Shown: positions 40,608-50,201 of the stretch, piece by piece
Layout: each line of letters starts with the position of its first letter
Numbering within the stretch: position 1 is the stretch's first letter
Assembly (NCBI RefSeq): GCF_006788895.1
Contig: NZ_VFRA01000001.1
Coordinates: 1,240,001-1,304,000, forward strand
DNA length: 64,000 bases
Direction of reading: 5' to 3'
DNA from: Rhodoglobus vestalii
GTDB lineage: Bacteria; Actinomycetota; Actinomycetes; Actinomycetales; Microbacteriaceae
Position numbers and translations under genes: made by a program
Notes under the pieces: generated by a model
Seen by the model: the letters and a program-made list of their open reading frames with translations, nothing else
Databases searched by the model: none
What the model was told of the DNA's origin: nothing

Positions 40608-41533
40608 TATTTATGCGGTGCAGCCTTTGGTGCTGCAGCCTTAGGGAGTGCAGCCTTAGGGAGTGCAGCCTTCAGCCGAACATCCAGCCAGCCGATCAGG
40701 TCTTCGATCACTTCGTCTTTGTTGGTCTCGTTGAAGATCTCATGGCGGGCGCCCGGGTAGACGATTGCCTCAATGTCGGTGAGTTTGGAGCGCGTGGCAT
40801 AGTCGGCCGCGAGCCATTCAATGCTGGTCTCGCCACCGAGCGAATCCTCTTCCCCGATCAGGATCAGCAGCGGGATGTCGTGCTTCAATTTTTTGGCCGG
40901 CCGGCCCATCAGGCGTAGCCCATCGATCGGACCAAACAGCTTGAGGGCGTCAGCGTAGAACGTGAGCGGATCGGCAATGAAGTCTTCAGCAACTTGGGGG
41001 TCGCGGCTGAGCCATTCATAGCCGGTCGTGCCGAGGTGCTTATGTTTCGCATTGAGATTGCCGCTGTTCATGTGGGCAAAAGTGCGGTGGGCGGTGCCGG
41101 TGAGGATTGCCACCTCATACTCCTTCGCATGCGTGTTGAGCACGTCTTGCACCATGAGCGAGCCCCAGGAGTGGCCGAGGAGGGCCAGGGGCAGGTCGGG
41201 GTTTTCGGCCCGGATGATCGCTGTGAGTTCGCGGATGTTCTCGGTTGCGGCCCGCAGGCCGCCCTTGCCGAGTTTGCCCAGTTTGCTGGTGTCGCCAGCG
41301 TATTGGTCAAGACCGGTTGCCCCATGGCCGCGGTGATCGTCGGCGTAGACCGTGTATCCGGCAGCGGCGAGTGCCTGAGCGGCGTACTCGTAGCGGCGGG
41401 CGTGATCGCCCAGCCCATGAGTGAGCTGGAGCACAGCGTGAGCTTTGGGCGACTGCCACACGTAGTAGTGGATCGTCACTCCGTGGGCATCCGTGTAGGA
41501 GTGATCCGTTCGTGGCACTGTGAACTTGGGCAT
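40607..41533 (-). CDS. alpha/beta hydrolase, monoacylglycerol-lipase-like
   Basis: A 308-aa hydrolase. Oxyanion region LTHGLGDHARRYEYAAQAL, nucleophile elbow GHSWGS, Asp in LILIGEEDSLGG, and His in YPGARHEIFNE form a full catalytic set of the Hydrolase_4 group. No signal peptide. The C-terminus ends in a Lys-Ala-Pro-rich tail made by a 15-bp tandem repeat (40635-40670). It is divergent from the marR-type gene across a palindromic region. Confidence 0.88.
   Translation of the reverse strand: MPKFTVPRTDHSYTDAHGVTIHYYVWQSPKAHAVLQLTHGLGDHARRYEYAAQALAAAGYTVYADDHRGHGATGLDQYAGDTSKLGKLGKGGLRAATENIRELTAIIRAENPDLPLALLGHSWGSLMVQDVLNTHAKEYEVAILTGTAHRTFAHMNSGNLNAKHKHLGTTGYEWLSRDPQVAEDFIADPLTFYADALKLFGPIDGLRLMGRPAKKLKHDIPLLILIGEEDSLGGETSIEWLAADYATRSKLTDIEAIVYPGARHEIFNETNKDEVIEDLIGWLDVRLKAALPKAALPKAAAPKAAPHK
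40635..40670 (+). repeat. 15-bp tandem repeat in lipase C-terminus
   Basis: GCAGCCTTAGGGAGT occurs twice plus a partial third copy. On the minus strand it codes for KAALP repeats followed by diverged PKAA units, so the array likely once had more identical copies. Confidence 0.85.
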
Positions 41534-41578
41534 TGGGCCTCCTTGCTTACTCCATAGTACGGCGGCGGGAGGGGCTTT

Positions 41579-41610
41579 TTAGTTAGCAAGACTAATTTGC
41601 TAGACTAACG
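41579..41610. promoter_or_regulatory. operator-like palindrome upstream of marR-MFS
   Basis: An imperfect palindrome, TTAGTTAGCAA with partner TTTGCTAGACTAA, lies 4 to 35 bases before the marR ATG. MarR proteins commonly bind such sites near their own promoter, and the site may also affect the divergent lipase gene. Confidence 0.55.
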
Positions 41611-41613
41611 AAA

Positions 41614-42030
41614 ATGGCAGACAAGCTGGACGATGAATTCAGAATCGCACTCATGCGAATCGCACGTCGTATCCGCCAACAGCGCCTCGACGACACCCTC
41701 AGCGACAGCCAACTCTCCGTGCTCTACGTGCTCACCCACCACGGCGGCAGCACCCTCGCGGCCCTCGCCGAACACGAACGCGTCACCCCGCCCTCAATGA
41801 ATCGCACCGTCAACTGTCTCAGCGACGACGGGCTCATCACCCGCTCCAGTTCCCCCGACGACGGCCGCAAAGTTCTTATCGAAGCCACGGATGCCGGCAC
41901 CGAGCTCGTGAACAAAACGCGGCAGCGTCGCGCCGAGTGGTTTGCTGCTGAGCTCGCCACCCTCAACGCGAGCGAGCAAGACGCGCTGCAGGCCGCTATT
42001 CCGGTGCTGATGAAGTTGGCCAATTCGTGA
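41614..42030 (+). CDS. MarR-family transcriptional regulator
   Basis: A 138-aa winged-helix regulator. LSVLYVLTHHGGSTLAALAEHERVTPPSMNRTVNCLSDDGLITRSSSPDDGRKVLIEATDAG covers the recognition helix and the wing with the DxR(K) turn. It overlaps the MFS gene by 4 bp (GTGA), so the pair is one operon. It most likely represses itself and the exporter; the ligand is not known. Confidence 0.92.
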   Translation: MADKLDDEFRIALMRIARRIRQQRLDDTLSDSQLSVLYVLTHHGGSTLAALAEHERVTPPSMNRTVNCLSDDGLITRSSSPDDGRKVLIEATDAGTELVNKTRQRRAEWFAAELATLNASEQDALQAAIPVLMKLANS

Positions 42031-43364
42031 GCGCCATGTTTCGATCACTGCGCATCTTCAACTACCGACTCTGGACCATCGGTGCGATCGTTTCCAACAC
42101 GGGCGCGTGGATGCAGCGCACCGCCCAAGACTGGATCGTGCTCACCGAGCTGACCGATTATGATGCCGCGGCTCTCGGGTTCACGATGGCCCTGCAGTTT
42201 GGCCCACTGCTGCTGCTCATGCCGGTTGCGGGCATTATCGCCGATCGTTTTGATCGTCGAAAAGTGTTGATCTGGACCCAGTTCAGCCAGATGGTGCTCG
42301 CGCTCGGCCTCGGAATTCTCGTCGTTTCAGACAACGCGCAGCTGTGGCATGTCTACGTTTTTGCTCTCCTGCTGGGAATCGCTACCGCAATTGATGCCCC
42401 AGCTCGGCAAGCTTTCGTTTCTGAGCTGGTGAGCGACAAGGATCTCCCCAACGCTGTCGCCCTCAACTCCATGTCTTTCCAGAGCGCTCGACTCATCGGC
42501 CCCGCCATCGCTGGCGTTCTCGTTGCCGTGATCGGCTCCGGGCCCGTGTTTCTCGTGAATGCGGCATCCTTTGCGGGGGTGCTGGCGTCCCTGTGGTTCA
42601 TCCGCCGCTCCCAACTGTTTTCGGTCGTTAAGCTCGGGCGGGCAAAGGGGCAGATTCGGGACGGGTTGCGCTACGTGCGCCGCCGGCCCGACATCCTCAT
42701 CGTGCTCGTCATGGTCTTTTTGGTGGGAACCTTCGGGTTCAACTTCCCCGTCTTCATTTCCACCATGGCGACCGCCGAATTCGATAAGGGCGCGGCCGAG
42801 TTTGGTCTACTCTCCTCAATGATGGCCGTTGGGGCAATCGTCGGTTCCCTTCTGGCGGCCCGGCGGGAACGCGCCCGCATCGGTATCGTCGTGATCGGAT
42901 CGGCGTTCTTCGGTCTGGCCTGTGTGCTCGCCGCCATCGCCCCCAGCTATTGGACGTTCGGAGCCGCCCTCACCATCGTCGGCGTCTCTTCACTCACCAT
43001 GATGACCACCGCCAACGCCTACGTACAGACCTCAACCACCCCCATCATGCGGGGCCGAGTAATGGCGCTCTATCTCGCAATTTTTGCCGGCGGCACCCCG
43101 ATCGGCGCCCCCATCGTCGGTTGGGCAGCCAACGAACTCGGCGCACGCTGGGCGCTCGGCATTGGAGCACTCTCGGGGCTGCTCGCCGCCGCAATCGCGA
43201 TCACCTGGCTTGTATACAGCCGCGGGATGCGGGTCGGGCTCGTTCCCGAAAGTCGCTTTCGCCTGCGGCTGCGCTTCCCACCCGAGCCCACGCCCTTCGA
43301 AGCTCGCGAACTCGCAACCCAAGAGATCGCGATCGTGGAGAGCACCACACGCCGCACCAGCTAG
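42027..43364 (+). CDS. MFS exporter (MFS_3, EntS-like)
   Basis: A 445-aa transporter with 12 predicted membrane segments. The start is GTG inside the marR stop. The opening FRSLRIFNYRLWTIGAIVSNTGAWMQRTAQDWIVL and motif ADRFDRRKVLIWTQ are typical for the DUF894/MFS_3 group, which exports drugs or siderophores. Under MarR-type control it is a probable drug or toxic-compound efflux pump. The substrate cannot be told. Confidence 0.9.
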   Translation: MSAMFRSLRIFNYRLWTIGAIVSNTGAWMQRTAQDWIVLTELTDYDAAALGFTMALQFGPLLLLMPVAGIIADRFDRRKVLIWTQFSQMVLALGLGILVVSDNAQLWHVYVFALLLGIATAIDAPARQAFVSELVSDKDLPNAVALNSMSFQSARLIGPAIAGVLVAVIGSGPVFLVNAASFAGVLASLWFIRRSQLFSVVKLGRAKGQIRDGLRYVRRRPDILIVLVMVFLVGTFGFNFPVFISTMATAEFDKGAAEFGLLSSMMAVGAIVGSLLAARRERARIGIVVIGSAFFGLACVLAAIAPSYWTFGAALTIVGVSSLTMMTTANAYVQTSTTPIMRGRVMALYLAIFAGGTPIGAPIVGWAANELGARWALGIGALSGLLAAAIAITWLVYSRGMRVGLVPESRFRLRLRFPPEPTPFEARELATQEIAIVESTTRRTS

Positions 43365-43394
43365 ACGGCACAAACGGGTGGATGCCCGCAGACA

Positions 43395-44243
43395 CTAGGC
43401 CTCGCGAGTAATTTCTACGCTCACAAACAGGGTCGACTTGAATGCCCCCGCGTAGACGCCCCGCAGCGGCGGCACGTCGTTGTAGTCGCGACCGCGACCC
43501 ACCAAAACGTGCCGATCACCAATATCGATCAGGTTGGTGGGGTCATAGCCACGCCACTGACCGTCGCAGAACCATTCGATCCAGGCGTGGGACTCGCCGG
43601 TAACAGTCTCACCGATGGCAGCATCCGGTTTCGGATGCAAGTAGCCAGACACGTAGCGTGCGGGAATTCCGACCGAACGCAGAGCCCCCAGAGCGAGGTG
43701 GGCGATGTCTTGACAGACACCCTTGCCGCCCACCCAGGCTTCACCCGCCGTCGAATGCACCCCGGTGACACCACTCATGTATTCAATCGCATTGCCAATT
43801 GCCATCGAAATCTGTAGCGCCGCCTCACACGCATTATCGGTCTGCGAGGCGATATCTTTCGCGAGCGCAACAACCTCCGCCGGAGGCTCCGTGCGGCGGG
43901 TCTGACTCAGGTTCTCTACCGCCTGCATCGACAACTCTGCCGCCGCCGCAAGATCGGGCCAGCTCATGCCCCCCGATTCGTGCTCACGCTCGTGCACCTC
44001 AACCAAACTTGTCGCCGTCAGCGAAAGTTCCTTGTGCCCGGTGAGCACCTCGAACGAGGCGACGCGTGAACCCCAATAGTCGACATAGTTGCTCTGACTT
44101 GAGAGCGGCAGAATGTCCAAATTAGAGAACAGCACCAGCTGACTCTCGACGCTGGCGGGCAGCATCCGCGCCTCGTTGTAGGAGGCTGTGACGTCTCCGC
44201 CGTAGCTGAACCCGGTGGAGTGTTTAATTCTCAAGCGCTTCAT
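43395..44243 (-). CDS. transglutaminase-like cysteine protease-fold protein
   Basis: A 282-aa protein with the bacterial transglutaminase N-terminal domain (RIKHSTGFSYGGDVTASYNEARMLP) and catalytic triad C177 (GVCQDIAH), H219 (SHAWIEW) and D234 (YDPTN). ATG at 44243 overlaps the alpha-E stop as ATGA. In comparative genomics this enzyme travels with alpha-E and circularly permuted ATP-grasp proteins as a predicted peptide-synthesis or amide-modification system; this trio is complete here except for the frameshift in the ATP-grasp gene. Confidence 0.9.
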   Translation of the reverse strand: MKRLRIKHSTGFSYGGDVTASYNEARMLPASVESQLVLFSNLDILPLSSQSNYVDYWGSRVASFEVLTGHKELSLTATSLVEVHEREHESGGMSWPDLAAAAELSMQAVENLSQTRRTEPPAEVVALAKDIASQTDNACEAALQISMAIGNAIEYMSGVTGVHSTAGEAWVGGKGVCQDIAHLALGALRSVGIPARYVSGYLHPKPDAAIGETVTGESHAWIEWFCDGQWRGYDPTNLIDIGDRHVLVGRGRDYNDVPPLRGVYAGAFKSTLFVSVEITREA

Positions 44244-45172
44244 GAGATCTCTCCTACCCACTCAGGGGCTGCGTTTGTGGGGAAGTAGCGTTGACGCACC
44301 GCTTCGGAGGCGGCGCTGGTGGCCGCCTGCACGCGATCCATGTGCAGCGGCAGATCATCCAAAATTTCGGCAATGGGTCGGTACTCGAGCTCACTGCGAA
44401 TCTTGCCGAGCAGGCGTTGCGAATGATCGGCAACCCCGACCCGGTTCATTCGGCGCGGCTCAAGTTCGCGCATGCAATCCTCTGCCCGTGAAACGGAAAA
44501 TAGGATGCTGCGCGGAAACAGGCGATCAAGCAGCAAGAACTCTGCCGCATTGCTGGCGCTCGGCATACCACGGTAGGTGCGCAGGTACGGCTCGTAGGCA
44601 CCACACGACCGCAAAATCGTGGTCCACGACGGGCCACTGGCTTCAGTGAGGCTGCGCGTTGCCAGCAGGCGAGCGGTCATGTCTGCGCGTTCGAGGCTGC
44701 GACCGAGCGTGAAGAACTGCCACGCCTCATCGCGACTCGTCGCCGACTCAATGATGCCAACGGCCAGAGCGCTGCGCTCACGAACCCAGGCGAAGAAATC
44801 GCTGACCTTGTCACCAGAAATGCGGCGCGGCATGCGTGCCAGGGTGGTGTTGAGGCACTCCCACAGCTCGGTCGAGACGATCTCGCGTGCACGGCGAGCA
44901 TTCTCGCGGGCGGCACCAATTGAGTAGCCGATCGAGGCCGGTTCGGAGCGGTCGACGGCCAGAATCGAGAGCACATCGCCGCGAGTAAGCTCGGTGTCTT
45001 CGGGGGCTTGGCTCCCCATCACGCTCAAGAGTGCACGACACGCGTCATCTTCTTCGATCCACGGATCTTCGAGCAGCAATTGGAGGTGCACATCGAGGAT
45101 GCGCGCGGTTCCATCGGCACGCTCAATGTAGCGTCCGATCCAGAACAGCGATTCTGCAATGCGGCTCAGCAT
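44240..45172 (-). CDS. alpha-E domain protein (DUF403)
   Basis: A 310-aa all-helical protein. MLSRIAESLFWIGRYIERADGTARILDVH is the usual opening of the family. No catalytic residues are established. It lies between the ATP-grasp gene (7-bp overlap) and the transglutaminase gene (4-bp overlap) and probably acts with them. Start ATG. Confidence 0.92.
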   Translation of the reverse strand: MLSRIAESLFWIGRYIERADGTARILDVHLQLLLEDPWIEEDDACRALLSVMGSQAPEDTELTRGDVLSILAVDRSEPASIGYSIGAARENARRAREIVSTELWECLNTTLARMPRRISGDKVSDFFAWVRERSALAVGIIESATSRDEAWQFFTLGRSLERADMTARLLATRSLTEASGPSWTTILRSCGAYEPYLRTYRGMPSASNAAEFLLLDRLFPRSILFSVSRAEDCMRELEPRRMNRVGVADHSQRLLGKIRSELEYRPIAEILDDLPLHMDRVQAATSAASEAVRQRYFPTNAAPEWVGEIS

Positions 45173-46852
45173 GATGAACCTCCCTCGGTTTCAGCAGCCT
45201 GTTCTCGCTGCTGCTCCTCTTGCTGTTGCTGCTCTTCTTGTCGCGTATGACGTCGACCATGCGAACTATCGTGGTCCTCGGCGTGAGCGTGAGGCTTGGT
45301 CGTCTCGAGCAACATTTCGGGAGTGATGACAGTGATGGCTTCGGTCTCCGCCTGATACTCGACCAGGTTTTGCACCCGGTTCGACGCCTCGGGGGAGGTT
45401 TCACGACCCACAACCCAGGTATCTTTCGAGCCACCGCCCTGGGAGCTGTTGACAACAAGTTGGCCCTCGGGCAACGCAACGCGGGTGAGCCCACCGGGCA
45501 GCACCCACACATCGCTGCCGTCATTGACGGCGAACGGGCGGAGGTCAGCGTGACGCGGTCGCATGCCATCGTCAACAACCGTCGGAATGGTGGACAGCTG
45601 CACGACAGGCTGCGCAATCCATCCACGAGGATCTTTGCGCAACTGTTCCTTCAGCGTGGCCAATTCAGCCTTGGATGCCGCTGGCCCAATCACCAGACCC
45701 TTACCGCCTGATCCGTCGACGGGTTTCACGACCAGCTCATCCAGTCGGTCGAGCACTTCTTCGAGGGATCCCGGGTCTTCAAGTCTCCACGTTTGCACGT
45801 TGGGGAGGATCGCCTTTTCGCCGAGGTAGTACTCGGTGAGATCTGGCAGATAGGTGTAGACGAGTTTGTCGTCCGCAACACCGTTGCCGACCGCGTTGGC
45901 GATCGTGACGTTGCCCAGTCGTGCGGCAAGCATCATGCCGGGGCTGCCGAGCATGGAATCGGCGTGGAAGTGATGCGGAGTCAAGGAATTCGTCATCAAC
46001 GCGGCGGTAAATCACGTCAACGCGGGTGGGGCCAGCGGTGGTGCGCATCCACACGCGGCCACCGGAACAGAACAGGTCCCGGCCTTCAACAAGCTCGACA
46101 CCCATGAGGCGGGCAAGCAGGGTGTGCTCGAAGTACGCAGAGTTGTAAACACCCGGGGTGAGAACAACAACAGTGGGGTCCTCGATGCCGCTGGGCGAGC
46201 TTGCTCGCAGGGCCTGCAGGAGTTTATGCGGGTAGTCACCAACAGGGCGAACGCGCATCGAGACAAATAGTTCGGGCAACGTTTGGGCCATCACTCGACG
46301 GTTGGAGATCACATAACTCACACCGCTCGGCACACGAACGTTATCTTCGAGCACCCGCCACGCGCCCACTTCGTCACGAATCAGGTCGATACCGCTGACC
46401 TGAATTCGCACACCGTTTGCCGGTTCGATTCCGGCAGCTTGACGATGAAAGTGGCTGGATGAGGTGATCATCCGGGCGGGGATCACACCGTCTCTTATAG
46501 CAGTCTGTGGCCCGTAGATATCTGCGAGGAATGCTTCGAGCGCGCGCACCCGCTGCTTCACGCCTGTCTCGACCTGTTTCCATTCAGAAAGGTCGATCAC
46601 GCGGGGTACCGGGTCGAGTGGGAACGGCCTCTCTTCACCGGCAAAGTCGAAGGTCACGCCCTGAGCAAGGTAGCTGTCTGCCAGGGCTTCGGTGCGCCCG
46701 TGCAACTCTTCTTGGGTCATCTGAGCGAGCGCGTCGTGAATTTCTCGATAGGGGCGACGTATCTCGCTATCGGCAGAGAACATCTCATCCCACGCGGCCG
46801 GTCCGGTGCGTTTGGAGGCGCTTGATGTGTATCCGTCAAACAAATCTGCCAT
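45166..46852 (-). pseudogene. circularly permuted ATP-grasp ligase, frameshifted
   Basis: Two overlapping frames together encode one protein of about 560 aa. The first (from 46852, MADLFDGYTSS) runs to DDEFLDS and then loses family-like sequence. The second continues correctly from HHFHADSMLGSPGMMLAARLGNVTIANAVGNGVADDKLVY. The switch is near 45976-45982, where one extra base would restore GAC-CCG-CAT-CAC. The C-terminal domain has VVKPVDGSGGKGLVIG for ATP. The tail after ITPEMLLE is rich in His, Gln and Glu. This may be a real mutation or a sequencing error; if an error, the gene is intact and opens the operon. Confidence 0.8.
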
Positions 46853-46937
46853 CTAACGAGACTATTCGTCTCTGCGGATTTTCGCTCACCTGTGGGTCGA
46901 TTGCGACATAGCGGCGCACACAATTTACACTCGAGGG

Positions 46938-47582
46938 GTGCCTCACTCCCTCCCCACCATCCTTGTGCTTCCCGGCGGAGGGTATTCCCATCTCGCACCC
47001 CACGAAGGCGAACCCGTTGCTGCCTGGTTGCGTTCGATCGGGTGGAATGCTCGCGTTGTCGAATACCCTGTGGCCACGAAACATCCTGGCCCATTGCTGG
47101 CAATTCAGTCTGAAATTGCGAAAGAGCGTGCTGCCGGGGCAACAACGGTGGGTGTTTTCGGGTTCTCGGCGGGTGGTCATCTTGCCGGTCACGCCGCGGT
47201 TGCGCCCATTGCGAAGCCTGACGAGCGCCCCGATTTTGTGGTGCTCGGCTACCCCGTGGTGAGCATGACGAGCCCCACGCATGTGGGCTCTCGCGAAAAT
47301 TTGATCGGTCTGGATGCCAACGCTCTGCTGCGCGAAGACACCTCCCTTGAACTGTTGGTCACCCCAGCAACCCCACCGATGTTCATTTGGCATACGGCCG
47401 CCGACGAGCCGGTACCCGTTGCCGAACACTCCTACCCGCTCGCCGCCGCACTTGCAGCCGCCGGTGTGCGCCATGAACTTCACGTCTTCCCCGACGGCGA
47501 ACACGGGCTCGGCCTTGCCGAGGGAAGCTCGGCAGAGGCGTGGCAGCCCCTCTGCGAGATGTGGCTGAACTCGCTGCGCTAA
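46938..47582 (+). CDS. alpha/beta hydrolase, esterase (BD-FAE/HSL-like)
   Basis: A 214-aa hydrolase from a GTG start. It has the oxyanion motif VLPGGGYSHLAPHEGEPVAAWL, nucleophile GFSAGGHL, Asp/Glu near HTAADEPVPV and His in FPDGEHGLGL. This pattern matches small acetyl-xylan esterase or kynurenine-formamidase-like enzymes. No signal peptide, so it is cytoplasmic. Substrate unknown. It starts 85 bp from the divergent ATP-grasp gene. Confidence 0.85.
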   Translation: MPHSLPTILVLPGGGYSHLAPHEGEPVAAWLRSIGWNARVVEYPVATKHPGPLLAIQSEIAKERAAGATTVGVFGFSAGGHLAGHAAVAPIAKPDERPDFVVLGYPVVSMTSPTHVGSRENLIGLDANALLREDTSLELLVTPATPPMFIWHTAADEPVPVAEHSYPLAAALAAAGVRHELHVFPDGEHGLGLAEGSSAEAWQPLCEMWLNSLR

Positions 47583-47592
47583 GAGCTAATGT

Positions 47593-48276
47593 CTACCGTC
47601 GCAGGCTGAAGGCTTCCGCTTTAGCGGTCGGCCCGGAGACCAGAATGGTGTCGCTGGCAGCGATCACAGTCGTCTCGCTCGTGTGGGTCCACGTTCCACC
47701 CTTCGGCCGAACTGCAGTGATGGTGACGCCAGCGGTCGAACGCACGCGCGACTCCCCCAACGATTTGCCGACGATACCCAACGGTGGTGCCATCTTTACG
47801 AGGGAGAACCCGTCACCGATTTCGAGGTAATCCTGCATCGAACCGCGCACCAGGTGGGCCACCCGGCGCCCCATTTCTTTCTCCGGATACACCACGTGTC
47901 GCACACCGAGCTGTTCCAAGATTGTGCCGTGAGCGTCGTTGACCGCTTTGGCCCACAGGTGCTCAACGTCAGAACGCAACAGCAGCGAGGTAGTGAGGAT
48001 GCTCGCCTGAATATCGCTGCCGATTGACACCACCACACGGTCGAATTCGGGTACCGCCAATTGTTTGAGCACTTCCTCGCGCGTGGAGTCGGCACACACC
48101 ACATGGGTGAGATGCCCGTTGAGTTCCTGAACGATCGACTCATCAGCGTCGATACCCAGCACTTCTGTGCCATTGGCCATGAGCTCGAGGGCCAGTGCGC
48201 GACCGAAGCGCCCCAACCCGATGACCGCCACCGAATCTGCGGCAGCCACTGATGCGGCATCCGAACGAGAGAACAT
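47593..48276 (-). CDS. TrkA/KtrA-type potassium channel regulatory subunit
   Basis: A 227-aa cytoplasmic gate protein. The RCK Rossmann domain has VAVIGLGRFGRALALELM and binds NAD(H) or ATP; a TrkA_C domain (GKSLGESRVRSTAGVTITAV) follows. ATG at 48276 is used, 8 bp after the TrkH stop; the open frame reaches back over that gene. It controls potassium uptake by the upstream TrkH-type protein. Confidence 0.9.
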   Translation of the reverse strand: MFSRSDAASVAAADSVAVIGLGRFGRALALELMANGTEVLGIDADESIVQELNGHLTHVVCADSTREEVLKQLAVPEFDRVVVSIGSDIQASILTTSLLLRSDVEHLWAKAVNDAHGTILEQLGVRHVVYPEKEMGRRVAHLVRGSMQDYLEIGDGFSLVKMAPPLGIVGKSLGESRVRSTAGVTITAVRPKGGTWTHTSETTVIAASDTILVSGPTAKAEAFSLRR

Positions 48277-48283
48277 GCGCAAT

Positions 48284-49648
48284 TTAGCCAATGATCGGCC
48301 TTTCTTTAGGAAGTTCATAGAGCACGGCGCGTTCGCGGAGCGCGAGGGCTGACGCAAAAACAATGGGCCCGAGTCGACCCACAAACATGAGTAGGGTGAG
48401 AATAAGTTGACCGAGTGGGGGAAGCTGGGCGGTTATTCCCGTCGAGAGCCCCACCGTTCCAAACGCCGAAACGGTCTCAAAAAGCACGGCAGCCAGCGGG
48501 AGCCCGGAGAGCAACATGAGGGCCACGGTGGATGCCGCAACGACGGCCCCCGCCAACAGAATGACCGAGATCGCCTGACGGTGCACCCCGCGCGACAGTC
48601 GCTTGCCGAACACGTTCACGACGCCGTCGCCGCGCACCTCCGCCACAAGAATGAAGAACAGCACCGCAAACGTGGTGATTTTGATGCCACCGGCAGTGCC
48701 CGCGGGGCCGCCTCCGATAAACATGAGGGCGGTCATCCCGAACTGGGAAGCTTCACTCATTGCCCCAATATCGATGCTGTTGAAACCAGCGGTTCGGGTT
48801 TGCACCGACTGAAAGAATCCCGCCAGAATTTTGGTCGGCCAGTTGAGTGGGCCGAGAGTCGCCGGGTTATTCCACTCGATGAGGGTGATGTACAGCGTGC
48901 CAAACACCAGCAGCAACGGGGTTGCCGCGATAACGATACGGGTGTTCATGCTCCACTTGAGACGGTTGCCGCCGTAGCGAAGCAGCTGCACGATCACCGG
49001 AAATCCCAGACCGCCAAGAATGATGGCCGCGCACAGGGTTAGTGAGATGACCGGGTCGTCGACGAAGGACATGATGCTGTCGCTGAAGAGACCAAATCCC
49101 GCGTTGTTGAACGCTGATACGGCGTGAAAAATTGCTAACCAGGCAGCCTCTCCGGCACCCTTCCCGTATCGCACCATAAACCAGACGAACAAGATGACTG
49201 CAGCGGCGGCTTCGATCACGAGTGAGATTTTGAGCACCCCGAGCACAAGATCGCGCACGTTGCCGAATCCCTGCGCTTTGGTCTCTGCGGCCGTCGTAAT
49301 GCGGGACCGCAGCGACAGGCGTCGCACCACCGCGATGCCGATAATTGAGGCGAACGTCATCACCCCGAACCCACCGATCTGGATGAGAACGAGGATTACG
49401 ATCTGGCCGAAGCCCGTCCAGTAGGTGGGAGTATCAACGATGACCAAACCGGTCACACACACCGCAGACACGGCGGTGAAGAAGGCTTCGAGGAGGGTGG
49501 CGGCACCCGGTCCGGTGCGGGAAATCGGCAGCGACAGCAGAACTGTTCCCGCAACAATGGTTATGAGAAACCCGAGAAGGGTGAGTTGCGCTGGTCGAAC
49601 TAGCTTTCGCTGTGAACCCGCCTCACGGACGATATTGTGCACCGGCAC
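48284..49648 (-). CDS. TrkH/KtrB-type potassium uptake protein
   Basis: A 454-aa membrane protein with the four M1-P-M2 repeats of the Trk/Ktr family. The filter-type segments are seen, for example FFTAVSAVCVTGLVIVDTP, FHAVSAFNNAGFGLF, SVQTRTAGFNSIDI and ETVSAFGTVGLSTGI, each with the key glycine. It forms the ion path with the RCK gate gene directly downstream in one operon. Length favours the KtrB subgroup. Confidence 0.93.
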   Translation of the reverse strand: MPVHNIVREAGSQRKLVRPAQLTLLGFLITIVAGTVLLSLPISRTGPGAATLLEAFFTAVSAVCVTGLVIVDTPTYWTGFGQIVILVLIQIGGFGVMTFASIIGIAVVRRLSLRSRITTAAETKAQGFGNVRDLVLGVLKISLVIEAAAAVILFVWFMVRYGKGAGEAAWLAIFHAVSAFNNAGFGLFSDSIMSFVDDPVISLTLCAAIILGGLGFPVIVQLLRYGGNRLKWSMNTRIVIAATPLLLVFGTLYITLIEWNNPATLGPLNWPTKILAGFFQSVQTRTAGFNSIDIGAMSEASQFGMTALMFIGGGPAGTAGGIKITTFAVLFFILVAEVRGDGVVNVFGKRLSRGVHRQAISVILLAGAVVAASTVALMLLSGLPLAAVLFETVSAFGTVGLSTGITAQLPPLGQLILTLLMFVGRLGPIVFASALALRERAVLYELPKERPIIG

Positions 49649-49684
49649 ACACTACGCCTGTTTGAGCGAGCGTGGAGCACTACC

Positions 49685-50125
49685 TCAGGTGCCCAGTGGC
49701 TCCAGAACAAACACCGGGATCTCTCGGTCTGTTTTCGCCTGATAATCCGCATAGTCGGGGTACGCGGCAACCGAGCGTTCCCACCACAGCACCTTCTCGT
49801 CTCCGGTGACTTCGCGGGCCATAAAATCACCCTTCGCACCCACGTCGTGCAGTTCAACGTGGGGGTGGGCGACGATATTAAAATACCAGACCGGATGCTT
49901 CGGTGCCCCACCGAGAGACGCGACGACCGCATAGTTGCCGTCGTGTTCCACCCGCATGAGCGCGGTCTTTCGCAGCTTGCCCGACTTCGCCCCCACCGTG
50001 GTGAGCACAATGACGGGCATCCCCCGCATGAGGTTGCCTTCATGACCGTTGCTGGCTTCAAAGGTTTCGGCCTGCTCGCGGGCCCACTCTGAGGCGCTGG
50101 GTTCGTATTCTCCTGTTAGTGGCAT
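49685..50125 (-). CDS. nitroreductase/F420-type reductase (DUF385)
   Basis: A 146-aa split beta-barrel protein of the deazaflavin-dependent nitroreductase family. [39 protein letters not shown] is the F420-binding block, and [14 protein letters not shown] with [18 protein letters not shown] completes the family pattern. It would reduce quinones or nitro compounds with F420H2. F420 synthesis genes are not in this window. Confidence 0.9.
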   Translation of the reverse strand: MPLTGEYEPSASEWAREQAETFEASNGHEGNLMRGMPVIVLTTVGAKSGKLRKTALMRVEHDGNYAVVASLGGAPKHPVWYFNIVAHPHVELHDVGAKGDFMAREVTGDEKVLWWERSVAAYPDYADYQAKTDREIPVFVLEPLGT

Positions 50126-50201
50126 ACCCCCACGCTACCCCGGTCGAGATAGGTAGTTATTACTCTGGTGCGCGACGCCCCCGCAGCGGTTGAATGGGCG
50201 C

